In this document: one piece after another, positions 25,238 through 33,996 of the stretch
Layout: every line of letters begins with the position of its first letter
Numbering within the stretch: position 1 is the stretch's first letter
Origin: Streptococcus sp. CF8_St5-11
GTDB taxonomy: Bacteria > Bacillota > Bacilli > Lactobacillales > Streptococcaceae
Assembly: GCF_024295625.1 (NCBI RefSeq)
Contig: NZ_JANCOJ010000007.1
Span: 1-50,336 of the forward strand
Reading direction: 5' to 3'
DNA length: 50,336 bases
Notes under the pieces: generated by a model
What the model was told of the DNA's origin: nothing
Databases searched by the model: none
Seen by the model: the letters and a program-made list of their open reading frames with translations, nothing else
Translations under genes and position numbers: made by a program

Positions 25238-25357
25238 AGGTTCGAAAGAAATAGATTGAATTAGAAAGGTTCCATCAGATGTGACACTTATCCTATTTTA
25301 AAATACCCACTTTCATGGTAGACTAGAGGAAAGAAAACGTTCTCAAGGAGGTTGAGC

Positions 25358-26002
25358 ATGAAATGTAAATTATTGGTCGCATCACTATCGATTCTTTCTG
25401 CCTGCACATTAATGGCTTGTAGTCACACCACTCAAAAGGACACAGCAGCTTCTTCTACAAAAGAAAGTAGCAGCAAAGTCGAAAAGCATACAAGCAGCTC
25501 TTCGTCAAAGGATACTTCTTCTACAAAGAAAAACACTTCCAGTCAAGAAACCAAGCGAATTGGTAATGCAGATTATGGATACATCGATATTCCAAGTAAA
25601 TGGTTCAAGTTCACGGATATCGATGGGACAGAAGCTGTCCAATATACAGATGGCAGTGGCTATAATATTGTCACCTTGAACAGCTTTACGCGGGAAAAGG
25701 CCAAAGTTCCTGCGGATATCGAGTTTAATGCTGAATTTCTAGCCAAGAAACTGGCCGTAATGTGGCAAGATAATCAGGATGTTGGGAAGATGACGGGAGC
25801 GCGGACTAAAGTCGCAGGTCTGGACGCCTACCAGCTTCAAATTGTCATGAAATCTGGTCAATACCTGATTACCTGGATCTTCCAGAAGGGTGAAAAAGTT
25901 TATACCATTTCTTTTGAAGGGGATGCAGAAACCTTGAAAACCTTTATCCCATACATTGAAAACACTTGGAGCCTAGATGGAACAGGTGCCGTGACCGATT
26001 AA
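25358..26002 (+). CDS. Secreted lipoprotein, function unknown
   Basis: A 214-aa predicted lipoprotein. The signal peptide ends in the lipobox LMAC, with the acylated Cys at about residue 21. Then comes a Ser/Thr/Lys-rich spacer (residues about 22-68) and a globular domain starting near RIGNADYGYIDIPSKW. That domain resembles PsbP/LpqN-like small lipoprotein domains in its pattern. AAGGAGGTTGAGC gives a strong start at ATG 25358. It would be anchored on the outer face of the membrane. No partner genes are obvious. Confidence 0.82.
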   Translation: MKCKLLVASLSILSACTLMACSHTTQKDTAASSTKESSSKVEKHTSSSSSKDTSSTKKNTSSQETKRIGNADYGYIDIPSKWFKFTDIDGTEAVQYTDGSGYNIVTLNSFTREKAKVPADIEFNAEFLAKKLAVMWQDNQDVGKMTGARTKVAGLDAYQLQIVMKSGQYLITWIFQKGEKVYTISFEGDAETLKTFIPYIENTWSLDGTGAVTD

Positions 26003-26070
26003 TCAAGAGGAAGGTTGGCTTAAACTATCCAGTCTTCGATATTTGATAAGAATAACAGTATGACGCAGTG

Positions 26071-26183
26071 GTTGATTGGTATCTTTGTTCGCTTTTTAAG
26101 CTCCAAAGATAGCCTAATCAACTGTGTGGGGGTGGGAAAACGAACTCTCCTTATTAGTCGAAGTTCTGTCCCACTCCCTTTTT
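26071..26183 (+). terminator. Two-hairpin structured element ending in a GGGTGGGA-type terminator
   Basis: The first hairpin, imperfect, pairs GTTGATTGGTATCTTTG (26071-26087) with CAAAGATAGCCTAATCAAC (26104-26122). The second pairs GGGGGTGGGA (26128-26137) with TCCCACTCCC (26169-26178), with GAACT/AGTTC stacking inside and five Ts after. A related GGGTGGGA...GAACTC hairpin lies at 33094-33140, so this may be a dispersed terminator-bearing repeat. The stretch 26003-26233 otherwise holds only the next promoter. Confidence 0.65.
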
Positions 26184-26194
26184 CACGGTCTTTG

Positions 26195-26203
26195 TGGTAT
26201 AAT
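26195..26203 (+). promoter_or_regulatory. Extended -10 promoter of the cysteine-cluster gene
   Basis: TGGTATAAT is an extended -10 about 31 bases before ATG 26234. Confidence 0.55.
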
Positions 26204-26233
26204 GCTTCTATTGTTTAGAAGAGGAAATAGAGG

Positions 26234-26728
26234 ATGACACAGGAAATTGATATTGAAAAATACCATCAGTTAGCTCTCCAAAAGCAAAAGGAGCACCGCA
26301 AGGTATTGGCGAATCTCAAGAAGAAGCCACCTAAGAATTTAGATAAAATAGCGCAAGAAATCCACGATGAAGTTTTCCAAGAAATCGATTGTACGGCTTG
26401 TGCTAATTGCTGCAAGACCTTAGGGCCCGATTTTAAGGAAGCCGATATCACGCGGATCGCCAAATATTTCAAGATGAAACTTCCTGCTTTTGAGGCAGAA
26501 TTTCTTCAAGTTGACGAAGATGGGGACAAGGTTTTTAAATCTATGCCTTGCCCCTTTCTTGGTGGGGACAATCTCTGTTCCATTTATGATGTTCGTCCAA
26601 AAGCTTGTCGGGAATTCCCTCACACCGATCGCAAGAAGATTTATCAGATCAACCATCTAACCATCAAGAATACCCTCACTTGCCCAGCGGCTTATTTATT
26701 TGTAGAAAAATTGAAGGATCGTTTGTAA
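26234..26728 (+). CDS. YkgJ family cysteine cluster protein
   Basis: A 164-aa protein with the YkgJ/UPF0153 cluster of eight or so Cys: CTACANCCK near residue 55, then CPFLGGDNLCSIYDVRPKAC near residue 104 and a last Cys in LTCPAA. The residues probably bind zinc or an Fe-S cluster. The function is unknown; a redox or metal-site maturation role is often proposed. GAGGAAATAGAGG supplies the start. Its stop overlaps the next start (TAATG), coupling it to the HAD gene. Confidence 0.88.
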   Translation: MTQEIDIEKYHQLALQKQKEHRKVLANLKKKPPKNLDKIAQEIHDEVFQEIDCTACANCCKTLGPDFKEADITRIAKYFKMKLPAFEAEFLQVDEDGDKVFKSMPCPFLGGDNLCSIYDVRPKACREFPHTDRKKIYQINHLTIKNTLTCPAAYLFVEKLKDRL

Positions 26729-27417
26729 TGGCATATAGATTTTTACTTTTTGATTTGGACCATACCTTGTTGGACTTTGAATCTGCTGAAGAAACAGCCT
26801 TGACGCAGATGTTAGAAGACATGAATTTTCAAGATGTACAGGCCTTTAAGGATTACTACAAACCCATGAACCAAGGGCTCTGGAAGGATTTGGAACAAAA
26901 GAAATTAACCAAGCAAGAGCTCGTGGATAGTCGGTTTGCGATTGGGTTTGCCCACTTTGGGATCACGGTTGATGGGGCTGAGATGGCTCTTCGCTACCAA
27001 GATTACATCAGTCTTCAGGGGCAGTCTTTCCACGGTGCGGAGGACTTACTGGCTCGACTTGAAAAAGCAGGTTACCAGCTCTATGGTGCAACGAACGGAG
27101 TGACTGCCATTCAAGAAGGACGCTTAGCTCATTCTACAATTGCTTCTTATTTCAAAGAGGTCTTTATCTCTGAACAGCTTCATACTCAGAAACCAGAACC
27201 TGCTTTTTTTGACAAAGTTGGCCAACTGATTCCAGGGTTCAGCAAGGAAGAGACCCTTATGATCGGAGATTCTTTGACAGCAGATATCGCAGGAGGAAAT
27301 GCTGCGGGGATTGATACCGTATGGTATAATCCTGATCACAAGGCAAATACCAGCCAAGTAGTGCCGACTTATACCGTTAGCAACTATCAAGAAATCGCCG
27401 ATTTACTGATAAAATAA
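26728..27417 (+). CDS. YjjG-type HAD hydrolase, probable pyrimidine 5'-nucleotidase
   Basis: A 229-aa HAD-IA phosphatase of the YjjG/YfnB group. Motif I is LFDLDHTLLDFE at residues 6-17 (His in the DxDxT region is typical of YjjG). Motif II is GATNGV, Lys is in TQKPEPAF and motif IV is MIGDSLTADI. YjjG-type enzymes clean up non-canonical pyrimidine nucleotides. The true start is ATG 26728, inside the TAATG overlap with the cysteine-cluster gene, not the earlier in-frame codon at 26605. Confidence 0.87.
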   Translation: MAYRFLLFDLDHTLLDFESAEETALTQMLEDMNFQDVQAFKDYYKPMNQGLWKDLEQKKLTKQELVDSRFAIGFAHFGITVDGAEMALRYQDYISLQGQSFHGAEDLLARLEKAGYQLYGATNGVTAIQEGRLAHSTIASYFKEVFISEQLHTQKPEPAFFDKVGQLIPGFSKEETLMIGDSLTADIAGGNAAGIDTVWYNPDHKANTSQVVPTYTVSNYQEIADLLIK

Positions 27418-27446
27418 AAATTTTTAAATACTGTCAAGTTTTTTTC

Positions 27447-27474
27447 TTGACAGGTCTATAAAATGTGTTATAAT
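27447..27474 (+). promoter_or_regulatory. rpsP promoter overlapping a perfect hairpin
   Basis: TTGACA (27447-27452), 16-base spacer, TATAAT (27469-27474). The -35 lies inside a perfect inverted repeat CTGTCAAG (27431-27438)/CTTGACAG (27446-27453) with a seven-T loop, which could also act as a weak terminator for the upstream HAD gene. Confidence 0.75.
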
Positions 27475-27540
27475 AGATCATGTGCTAAATAGCTTGTCTA
27501 TTTCACCGAAAATTAAAATATAGAAAAGAGACTTATAAAA

Positions 27541-27813
27541 ATGGCAGTTAAAATTCGTTTGACTCGTATGGGTTCTAAGAAAAAACCTTACTACCGTATC
27601 AACGTAGCAGATTCACGTTCACCACGTGATGGTCGTTTCATCGAAACAGTTGGAACTTACAATCCACTTGTTGAAGAAAACCAAGTAACTTTGAAAGAAG
27701 ACCGCGTTCTTGCATGGTTGGCTGATGGAGCTCAACCTTCAGATACAGTTCGTAACATCCTTTCAAAAGAAGGTGTTTTGAAGAAATTCCACGATTCTAA
27801 ATTCTCAAAATAA
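27541..27813 (+). CDS. rpsP: 30S ribosomal protein S16
   Basis: A 90-aa small-subunit protein needed for 30S assembly. It starts [19 protein letters not shown], the S16 signature, and has normal length. Promoter upstream at 27447. It begins the rpsP-khpA-(inserted genes)-rimM-trmD cluster. Confidence 0.98.
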   Translation: MAVKIRLTRMGSKKKPYYRINVADSRSPRDGRFIETVGTYNPLVEENQVTLKEDRVLAWLADGAQPSDTVRNILSKEGVLKKFHDSKFSK

Positions 27814-27832
27814 TCATAAAGTAGGTTGATGT

Positions 27833-28072
27833 ATGGATACGATTGAAAATCTTATTATTGCAATTGTGAAACCCTTGATTTCACAACCGGATGCCTTAAC
27901 CATCAAGATCGAAGATACTCCGGAATTCTTGGAGTACCACCTTGACCTTGATCCTAGCGATGTTGGTCGTGTAATCGGTCGAAAAGGTCGCACCATTTCT
28001 GCGATAAGAACGATTGTCTACTCTGTCCCAACTGAAGATAAAAAAGTAAGAATCGTTATTGACGAAAAATAA
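27833..28072 (+). CDS. khpA: KH domain RNA-binding protein KhpA
   Basis: A 79-aa single KH-domain protein with the GXXG loop in [13 protein letters not shown] (about residues 47-59). In pneumococcus KhpA pairs with KhpB (EloR/Jag) and regulates cell elongation and FtsA levels by binding RNA. It follows rpsP by 19 bases, the usual arrangement. Confidence 0.95.
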   Translation: MDTIENLIIAIVKPLISQPDALTIKIEDTPEFLEYHLDLDPSDVGRVIGRKGRTISAIRTIVYSVPTEDKKVRIVIDEK

Positions 28073-28076
28073 AAAG

Positions 28077-28101
28077 GCGGGACAAGGTCTCGCTTTTTTT
28101 T
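28077..28101 (+). terminator. Terminator after khpA
   Basis: GCGGGAC, AAG loop, GTCTCGC (one G-U pair), then eight Ts. It divides the ribosomal cluster in two. Confidence 0.85.
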
Positions 28102-28114
28102 GCAAGGAGAAGGA

Positions 28115-28447
28115 ATGAGAGATTTAACAGTCAGACAACTAGAGGAATACTTACTTGATCATTATCAACAATCTAGAACAGAAGAAGGACTTTTTATCAA
28201 ACTAGTAGAAGAAGTTGGAGAAGTCGCTGAGGTTTTAAATGGACGTTCAGGTAGAAAAGAGGGGGTCCAAGATTCAAACGAGGAATTGGCAAAGGAGTTG
28301 GCAGATATCATTCACTACACAGTGGCAATTGCAGCTATTAACCATATCGACCTAACGAAGACCATTTTTGAAAAAGACAAGAAGGCAGCCATCAAGTATC
28401 AGCATGAACAAGATTTGGAGCAGTTTCTAGCAGAAAAGAGCATTTGA
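28115..28447 (+). CDS. MazG-like nucleotide pyrophosphohydrolase
   Basis: A 110-aa all-helical protein with the MazG metal motif: EEVGEVAE near residue 33 and ELAKELADIIHY near residue 63, where the acidic residues bind Mg. Such enzymes hydrolyse NTPs or dNTPs to the monophosphate and pyrophosphate as house-cleaning. ATG 28115 has AAGGAGAAGG upstream; it begins only 14 bases after the khpA terminator. Confidence 0.87.
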   Translation: MRDLTVRQLEEYLLDHYQQSRTEEGLFIKLVEEVGEVAEVLNGRSGRKEGVQDSNEELAKELADIIHYTVAIAAINHIDLTKTIFEKDKKAAIKYQHEQDLEQFLAEKSI

Positions 28448-28522
28448 GAAAATCCCTTGAACGTGATAAAATAAAACCTAAGAATGTTAAGTGAATGGTT
28501 GTTCAGAAGGAGTTATTTTGAT

Positions 28523-29304
28523 ATGAACCGATTTGAAGTATCTACAAAGATTGGTTGTCTATCTGTTACTTATAAAAAGGGAAATAAAATACTAGTTTGT
28601 TTAAATGGTGCTGGTTTGATACCAAGTTATGAAAATTTCCTACCAATACTTGAAAAACTTCCTTCCTCAATAGGTTACTTAACGATTGATTTTCCGAATA
28701 CAGGTAGGAGTCCGATTCATAGTCAAACAGGACTTAATTTGGATAATCTTGTTGAAGCGGTATACGAAATCCTGAAGGGATTGGAAATTTCCAATTATAT
28801 ACTTTGTGTTCATAGTTTAAGTGGTGTTTTGGCTTTAAAGTTAATGAGTAAACCAATTAAGTGTCAAGCTTTGATAGCAATTGAACCGACAACAAAAAAT
28901 ATAATGTTTGCTGATTTTAAAAAAATCCTTATCCAGAAATGGAAGAGCAAATGAGGATGATCGAAGAATGTGGTCCGGAAAATTATTTTAAGGGGCTAAC
29001 TCAAGCAACATTTGAACCTGAAACTGAAAGACTGATTTGGGAATTGATGGAAGAAAAGGGCTTAGAATTGGAAAAGCAAGTTCCTGGATTTCAGATATCT
29101 GTAAATATTACCGCTGAAGATTTTGATAGTTTGTCCTTACCAGATAATATTCCTGTTTTCGTATTTTGTCAGGCGTATAGAGAAAAAGAGTACAGAGATT
29201 CAGAATATTGGAATTCTAATACAAAACTCATTCTAGGTGGAAACCACCACTATCTACACTGGTCAGAATCGGAAAAAATTGTAACTCTTATTAGAGAACT
29301 GTAA
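28523..29304 (+). pseudogene. Alpha/beta hydrolase split by a frameshift at an A7 tract
   Basis: The N-terminal frame (28523-28954) has an alpha/beta-hydrolase pattern: LVCLNGAGLIPS oxyanion region, YLTIDFPNTGRS, and the nucleophile elbow CVHSLSG. It stops early. The C-terminal frame resumes near 28939 (EEQMRMIEECGPENYFKG) and carries the expected late Asp and the final His in GGNHHYLHW. Reading eight As instead of the seven at 28919-28925 would join the halves as FKKNPYPEMEEQ. AAGGAG lies about 10 bases before ATG 28523. It may be a pseudogene, a sequencing error, or slippage-controlled. It is more AT-rich than rimM downstream. Confidence 0.75.
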
Positions 29305-29339
29305 AGATAAATTAATTAAAAGAGGAATGTAGTGAAATC

Positions 29340-29858
29340 ATGAATTACTTTAATGTTGGGAAAATTGTCAATACCCAAGGCTTACAAGGAGAGATGCGGG
29401 TCTTGTCTGTGACAGACTTTGCGGAAGAGCGTTTTAAAAAAGGAGCAGAGTTAGCTCTCTTTGATGAAAAGGATCGTTTTGTCCAAACGGTGACCATTGC
29501 CAGTCACCGCAAGCACAAGAACTTCGACATCATCAAGTTTAAGGATATGTACCATATCAATGCCATCGAGAAATTCAAAGGCTTTAGCCTCAAGGTTGCT
29601 GAAGAAGACTTGACGGATTTGGAGGATGGCGAGTTTTATTACCATGAGATCATCGGCCTTGATGTTTACGAAAATGACCAACTGATCGGTCAGATCAAGG
29701 AGATCCTGCAACCAGGTGCCAATGATGTCTGGGTGGTCAAACGCAAAGGCAAACGAGACCTTCTCTTGCCTTATATCCCACCAGTGGTGCTCAATATCGA
29801 TATCCCAGGAAATCGGGTGGATGTAGACATCTTAGAAGGGTTAGATGATGAAGATTGA
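29340..29858 (+). CDS. rimM: Ribosome maturation factor RimM
   Basis: A 172-aa 16S rRNA processing factor that binds S19 and helps mature the 30S head. The N-terminal RimM barrel starts [19 protein letters not shown]; the C-terminal PRC-barrel contains [10 protein letters not shown] and ends [10 protein letters not shown]...VDILEG. The length is normal. It overlaps trmD by 11 bases. Confidence 0.97.
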   Translation: MNYFNVGKIVNTQGLQGEMRVLSVTDFAEERFKKGAELALFDEKDRFVQTVTIASHRKHKNFDIIKFKDMYHINAIEKFKGFSLKVAEEDLTDLEDGEFYYHEIIGLDVYENDQLIGQIKEILQPGANDVWVVKRKGKRDLLLPYIPPVVLNIDIPGNRVDVDILEGLDDED

Positions 29859-30564
29859 TATTTTAACCCTCTTTCCAGAGATGTTTTCGCCTTTGGAGCA
29901 CTCGATTGTCGGAAAGGCACGTGAAAAGGGACTTCTCGAGATCAACTACCATAATTTCCGTGAAAATGCGGAAAAGGCGCGCCATGTGGATGATGAACCC
30001 TATGGGGGCGGGCAAGGCATGCTTCTACGAGCTCAACCGATTTTTGATGCCTTTGATGCCATTGAGAAAAAGAATCCGCGCGTGATCCTGCTGGATCCTG
30101 CCGGTCGGACCTTTGACCAATCTTACGCAGAAGAGTTGGCTCAGGAAGAAGAATTGATTTTTATCTGTGGTCACTATGAGGGCTACGACGAGCGGATCAA
30201 GACCTTGGTGACAGATGAGATTTCTCTTGGCGATTATGTCCTGACGGGTGGCGAGCTAGCGGCCATGACCATGATTGATGCGACGGTGCGCTTGATTCCG
30301 GAGGTGATTGGAAAAGAGTCCAGTCACCAGGATGACAGTTTCTCCTCAGGTCTACTAGAATATCCTCAATACACACGGCCTTATGAATACAGAGGGATGA
30401 CGGTTCCAGATGTTCTCATGAGTGGCCATCATGAAAATATCCGTCAGTGGCGTCTCTATCAGAGTTTGAAAAAGACCTTAGAACGTCGTCCAGACTTGCT
30501 AGAAAACTATGAGTTGACAGCAGAAGAAGAGAAAATGTTGGAACAAATTAAACAAGAAGACTAA
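29848..30564 (+). CDS. trmD: tRNA (guanine-N1-)-methyltransferase TrmD
   Basis: TrmD methylates G37 of tRNAs read by CNN codons, using S-adenosylmethionine, and prevents +1 frameshifting. At 238 aa it is full length and has the trefoil-knot SPOUT motifs: [20 protein letters not shown] and [13 protein letters not shown]. Of two adjacent ATGs, 29848 has the better spacing from AAGGG. It overlaps rimM. Confidence 0.97.
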   Translation: MKIDILTLFPEMFSPLEHSIVGKAREKGLLEINYHNFRENAEKARHVDDEPYGGGQGMLLRAQPIFDAFDAIEKKNPRVILLDPAGRTFDQSYAEELAQEEELIFICGHYEGYDERIKTLVTDEISLGDYVLTGGELAAMTMIDATVRLIPEVIGKESSHQDDSFSSGLLEYPQYTRPYEYRGMTVPDVLMSGHHENIRQWRLYQSLKKTLERRPDLLENYELTAEEEKMLEQIKQED

Positions 30565-30583
30565 CAGCGTTAGCTGTTTTTCT
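30563..30583 (+). terminator. Terminator after trmD
   Basis: AACAGC, GTTA loop, GCTGTT, then TTTCTTTT; the stem begins in the trmD stop codon. Confidence 0.75.
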
Positions 30584-30702
30584 TTTGCCTCAAAAATTTA
30601 TGAAAAAAACTTTTTAAACCTACTAGTTATTGGTAACAAAATGTGGTATGCTAAGGGGTAGAGAAACTTCAAGAAAATGATTCAGTTTTGGGGGTGAGTT
30701 TA

Positions 30703-33024
30703 ATGGGAAAGAAATTAGGAAAATCGGTTTTCACGACGGGGGTGGCTGCGACAACGGTCCTATCTGGGATGTTTCATCACAAAGCAAATGCCGAAGAGGT
30801 GAAGCAAAATGAAAATCCAGAAACCAACAGCACGGAAGTAGTCGAAAAACCAATTACAGTTGATGAGTTGAAGCAAATCACAGCTCAAAAAGGGCAAGTG
30901 GTGAAAGATGTCCGCTACCAAGAGCAAAAAGTGATCGATGCTCAAACGGAAGTCAAGGCTGCTGGACAAGAACTGGAAGAAAAGAAAGCAGATGTGACGG
31001 ATGCTGAAAACCTGATCGCAACGACTTCAAATGCACAAGTTCAGAATGCAGAAAATGACGTCAAGGTGGCTCAAGCCTATGTGACCATCGAAGAAAATAA
31101 GGTTCGAGAGGCGGAAGCTGCACATGATCAAGTTGTAGAGGCTGTTCGTCAACAGGAAAATCAGGTCACAGCTCAGGAATCTTTGGTCGATGTAGCACAA
31201 AATGAATTGAACCAAGCCAAAGCACCGATTTCAAATGATGAGAATGTGCTAAACCAGGCCTTATTGGAGCAAAGCCAAGTCGAGCAAAGTATTCGAGAAT
31301 CTCAGAGTTATCTCGCGACCTTGCAAGCGAGTCAGCAGAATGGGTCTGACACAGTCGCTCAAATTGAGAGTGATATTCAACTCGCCCAAACGCGACTCAC
31401 AGACTTGAAAGCGGTCATCGCAACCAAGGAAGCAGAATTGGCAGCCTTAGAACAAGCAGCGGCCAATAGCCCGGTTCAGTTAAGACAAGCGACTTATGAA
31501 GGTTATTTGCAACACTTGGCTGACAATGGCAATGAAGCTGCAGCAAGTGCTTTAGCCCTCTACAAGCGTGGTCGTGAAGAAGACGGCTTAACAGTTGGAG
31601 AGTCTGGATCCTTGCAGGCTAATCTTCGAGCCCTTGAAATCGCAGATGCCATTAATAGCTATCGTCGCAATGCAGGCTTGCTTGAATTGGAGCTGGATCC
31701 TTATTCCCTTCCTGCCAGTCAAGTTCAGTTAGAATACTTCAAAAAGGCTAACTGGCATATGTTTAAGTATTTGCCAAATGAAAATATTGCTTATGGTTTC
31801 TCACCTGCTGGTGCAGTAGACTTTTGGTACAATGAAAAAGCGGCTTACCAAGAAGTAGCAGCTCAATACGGTCTACCGACAGACGAAACACAAATCGATG
31901 CCAATGACATCTATATGAAGATTGGGGCTGAGGCATTTGCCAAGGTTGGTCATTACCTCCAAATGGTGGACAACAAAGCAACGGCTTTATCAGTGGCTTA
32001 TGACCCAAGTAATGCCATGTCAGAAGCAGCTTTCTTACACAGTCCAGTTACCTCAGCAGTGTCAACCAATGCACTTGCTTACCAATTGCGTCAGGGAGCT
32101 GGTGCTACAACGACAAGATCAGATGTGAAAGCAAAATCTGATGAAGTCGCTAACCTCAAGCTGGACAAGGCCAATCAAGAGTCCCAAATCATTATCTTGC
32201 AAGGCAAATTAGAAGATGCCCGCCATGCCAATTCAAATGCAGAAGTAGAGATGGCTAATGTGCAAAAGACCATCCAAAATTACAAGATTCTTCTCGTTAG
32301 CAAGGATCATGCAGTTGAAAAAGCAAAAGCGACTCTTGATGTATCTCGAGGTCGGATTGAAGCAGCGATCCAACCAAAAGAAGCAGCTCTTCAAAAAGCC
32401 AAAGATTTGTTAGCAGCTGCGCGTGAGAAATTAGATCGTTTAAAAGCGGAAGAAGAAGAGAAAGCCCAAGTCGTTCAAGAAGCGCATGAGGGCTTGAAGG
32501 CAGCGCAAGAGCGCCTGGTTGCTGCAGAAAAACGTCTTTCTGACTTTAAAAATGCTCCAGAATTATTGGTCAAAGCCCAATCAGTTTTATCAGCTGCGGT
32601 GGCTAATTTAGAAAATAAAAAAGAAAAATTAGAAGCCGAATTCACAACTCTTCAATCTTATCAAAGTGTCGTGGAACTGTTGAATTCTCAATATGAAGAT
32701 CTTGCGTCACGAATGGATCCAGCTATTTTAGAAGCAGCAGATATGCCAATGGATATCCGTTCAAGCAATCCAACCACTTTTTCGGATAGACCAACAGTTC
32801 TTCCAACAAGTACCAATAGTCCGCAAGTGCAAGCACCAAAAGCTACTCCAGCTCCAAAACAAGAAGCCAAAGTAGAAGAAATCAAACCCAAAAAAGACAA
32901 CAGCCAAGCTGTGGCAAGTGCAGATTCTTCCAAATATGTAGCAGCAACAACAGGTGTAGTCGTTGGGCTACTTGCCGGATTGTTTGGTTTCAAGAAAAAG
33001 AAACAATCTTCAAATAATGATTAA
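30703..33024 (+). CDS. Surface protein with coiled coils and a CAP-like domain (SEC10/PgrA type)
   Basis: A 773-aa exported protein. The signal peptide (about residues 1-31, ending ANA) is followed by a long Ala/Glu/Lys/Gln-rich coiled coil (about 40-250). A globular CAP/SCP-like domain (about 260-450) shows ENIAYG and GHYLQMVD, the usual CAP motifs. A second coiled coil (about 455-665), a Pro/Ala-rich stretch, a hydrophobic segment (VAATTGVVVGLLAGLFGF) and a basic KKKK tail complete it. The tail looks like a wall-sorting signal, but no LPXTG is visible next to the hydrophobic segment (only LPTST, about 60 residues earlier). It is similar in plan to SEC10/PgrA surface-exclusion proteins. Start ATG 30703 with GGGGGTGAG upstream. 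Confidence 0.82.
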   Translation: MGKKLGKSVFTTGVAATTVLSGMFHHKANAEEVKQNENPETNSTEVVEKPITVDELKQITAQKGQVVKDVRYQEQKVIDAQTEVKAAGQELEEKKADVTDAENLIATTSNAQVQNAENDVKVAQAYVTIEENKVREAEAAHDQVVEAVRQQENQVTAQESLVDVAQNELNQAKAPISNDENVLNQALLEQSQVEQSIRESQSYLATLQASQQNGSDTVAQIESDIQLAQTRLTDLKAVIATKEAELAALEQAAANSPVQLRQATYEGYLQHLADNGNEAAASALALYKRGREEDGLTVGESGSLQANLRALEIADAINSYRRNAGLLELELDPYSLPASQVQLEYFKKANWHMFKYLPNENIAYGFSPAGAVDFWYNEKAAYQEVAAQYGLPTDETQIDANDIYMKIGAEAFAKVGHYLQMVDNKATALSVAYDPSNAMSEAAFLHSPVTSAVSTNALAYQLRQGAGATTTRSDVKAKSDEVANLKLDKANQESQIIILQGKLEDARHANSNAEVEMANVQKTIQNYKILLVSKDHAVEKAKATLDVSRGRIEAAIQPKEAALQKAKDLLAAAREKLDRLKAEEEEKAQVVQEAHEGLKAAQERLVAAEKRLSDFKNAPELLVKAQSVLSAAVANLENKKEKLEAEFTTLQSYQSVVELLNSQYEDLASRMDPAILEAADMPMDIRSSNPTTFSDRPTVLPTSTNSPQVQAPKATPAPKQEAKVEEIKPKKDNSQAVASADSSKYVAATTGVVVGLLAGLFGFKKKKQSSNND

Positions 33025-33093
33025 GACATACTGAGAATAGAGTGGATGCATAGACACTTTATTGCTTAAAATCTTTAAAGGAAATTTATGAGG

Positions 33094-33140
33094 GTGGGAC
33101 AAGAACTCTTTTAACAAAATGAGTTCTTTCCTGCTTTTTT
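33094..33140 (+). terminator. Terminator-like GGGTGGGA element after the surface protein
   Basis: GGGTGGGACAAGAACTC pairs with GAGTTCTTTCCTGC across a T/A-rich loop (core AAGAACTC 33101-33108 and GAGTTCTT 33121-33128), then a T run. It resembles the element at 26128-26178. The rest of 33025-33192 shows no gene. Confidence 0.65.
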
Positions 33141-33192
33141 TATACACTTTTGAAATTTTTGAAAGAAAGTGACAGAAAATGATAAAAAATTG

Positions 33193-33220
33193 TTGACATT
33201 TTTTGAAGAAAGAGTATAAT
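33193..33220 (+). promoter_or_regulatory. Promoter of the fructose operon
   Basis: TTGACA (33193-33198), 16-base spacer, TATAAT (33215-33220), about 33 bases before fruR. Confidence 0.8.
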
Positions 33221-33226
33221 GGTTTT

Positions 33227-33240
33227 TGTAATCGATTGCA
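33227..33240 (+). promoter_or_regulatory. Catabolite-responsive element (cre) before fruR
   Basis: TGTAATCGATTGCA matches the CcpA cre consensus TGWAANCGNTNWCA at 13 of 14 positions. It lies just after the -10, where CcpA bound to HPr-Ser-P would block transcription during growth on preferred sugars. Confidence 0.7.
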
Positions 33241-33252
33241 AAAGGAGGAGTA

Positions 33253-33996
33253 ATGCTCAAGTCTGAACGAAAACAATTTATCCTCGAAAAGGTATTAAAG
33301 GAAAAGTTTGTTTCCTTAGAAACCCTTGTGCAAGAGCTGGGAACGTCTGAATCAACCGTTCGTCGAGACTTGGATGAGCTAGAAGCTGAAAGCAAACTCC
33401 GCCGGGTTCACGGCGGTGCGGAAAGCCTGCATTTTCTTCAAGAGGAAGAAAGTAATAAAGAAAAATCTATCAAAAACATTCAAGTTAAGTCAAAAATTGC
33501 GGTAAAAGCAGCGGAGTTGATCAAAGATCATGATGTGATCTTTATCGATGCTGGGACGACTAATGAACTCTTGGTACAAGAAATTGTCAATCCAACGGTA
33601 ACTGTGGTGACCAATTCGATTCACCATGCGACCAAGTTGGTCGAGCGAAATGTTCCGACGGTCATCATCGGTGGGAAGGTAAAATCTTCTACAGATGCTA
33701 GTATCGGAGGGATCGCGCTCAATCAAATCGGTCAGTTGAATTTTGACAAGGCCTTTCTTGGAATGAATGGAATCGATGATGAATTTTACAGCACTCCAGA
33801 CCTGGAAGAAGGATCTGTCAAGCGTGCGATTATCGAAAATGCAAAAAAAACCTATATCCTAGCGGATGATTCAAAAATTGGAGTGACATCCTTTGTCAAA
33901 GTGGCTCCGATCAAGCGAGCCATGATTATCACCAATCAATGTGAACCGCAACGATTAAAGGTTTTAAAAGAAAAAACGGAGGTTATAGAGGTTTGA
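33253..33996 (+). CDS. fruR: DeoR-family fructose operon repressor FruR
   Basis: A 247-aa DeoR-type regulator. The winged helix is at about residues 1-57 (SLETLVQELGTSESTVRRDL, then RRVHGGAE), followed by the DeoR sugar-phosphate-binding domain (IFIDAGTTNELL; VTNSIHHATKLV). In this family fructose-1-phosphate or a related phosphate releases it from the operator. It is the first gene of the fruR-fruK-fruA operon. AAAGGAGGAGTA precedes the ATG. Confidence 0.94.
   Translation: MLKSERKQFILEKVLKEKFVSLETLVQELGTSESTVRRDLDELEAESKLRRVHGGAESLHFLQEEESNKEKSIKNIQVKSKIAVKAAELIKDHDVIFIDAGTTNELLVQEIVNPTVTVVTNSIHHATKLVERNVPTVIIGGKVKSSTDASIGGIALNQIGQLNFDKAFLGMNGIDDEFYSTPDLEEGSVKRAIIENAKKTYILADDSKIGVTSFVKVAPIKRAMIITNQCEPQRLKVLKEKTEVIEV

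Noticed and set aside
32785..32830. LPTST in the CAP-domain surface protein as a sortase motif
   Set aside because: The motif is not LPXTG (Ser-Thr instead of Gly at the end) and lies about 60 residues before the hydrophobic segment, much too far for sortase.
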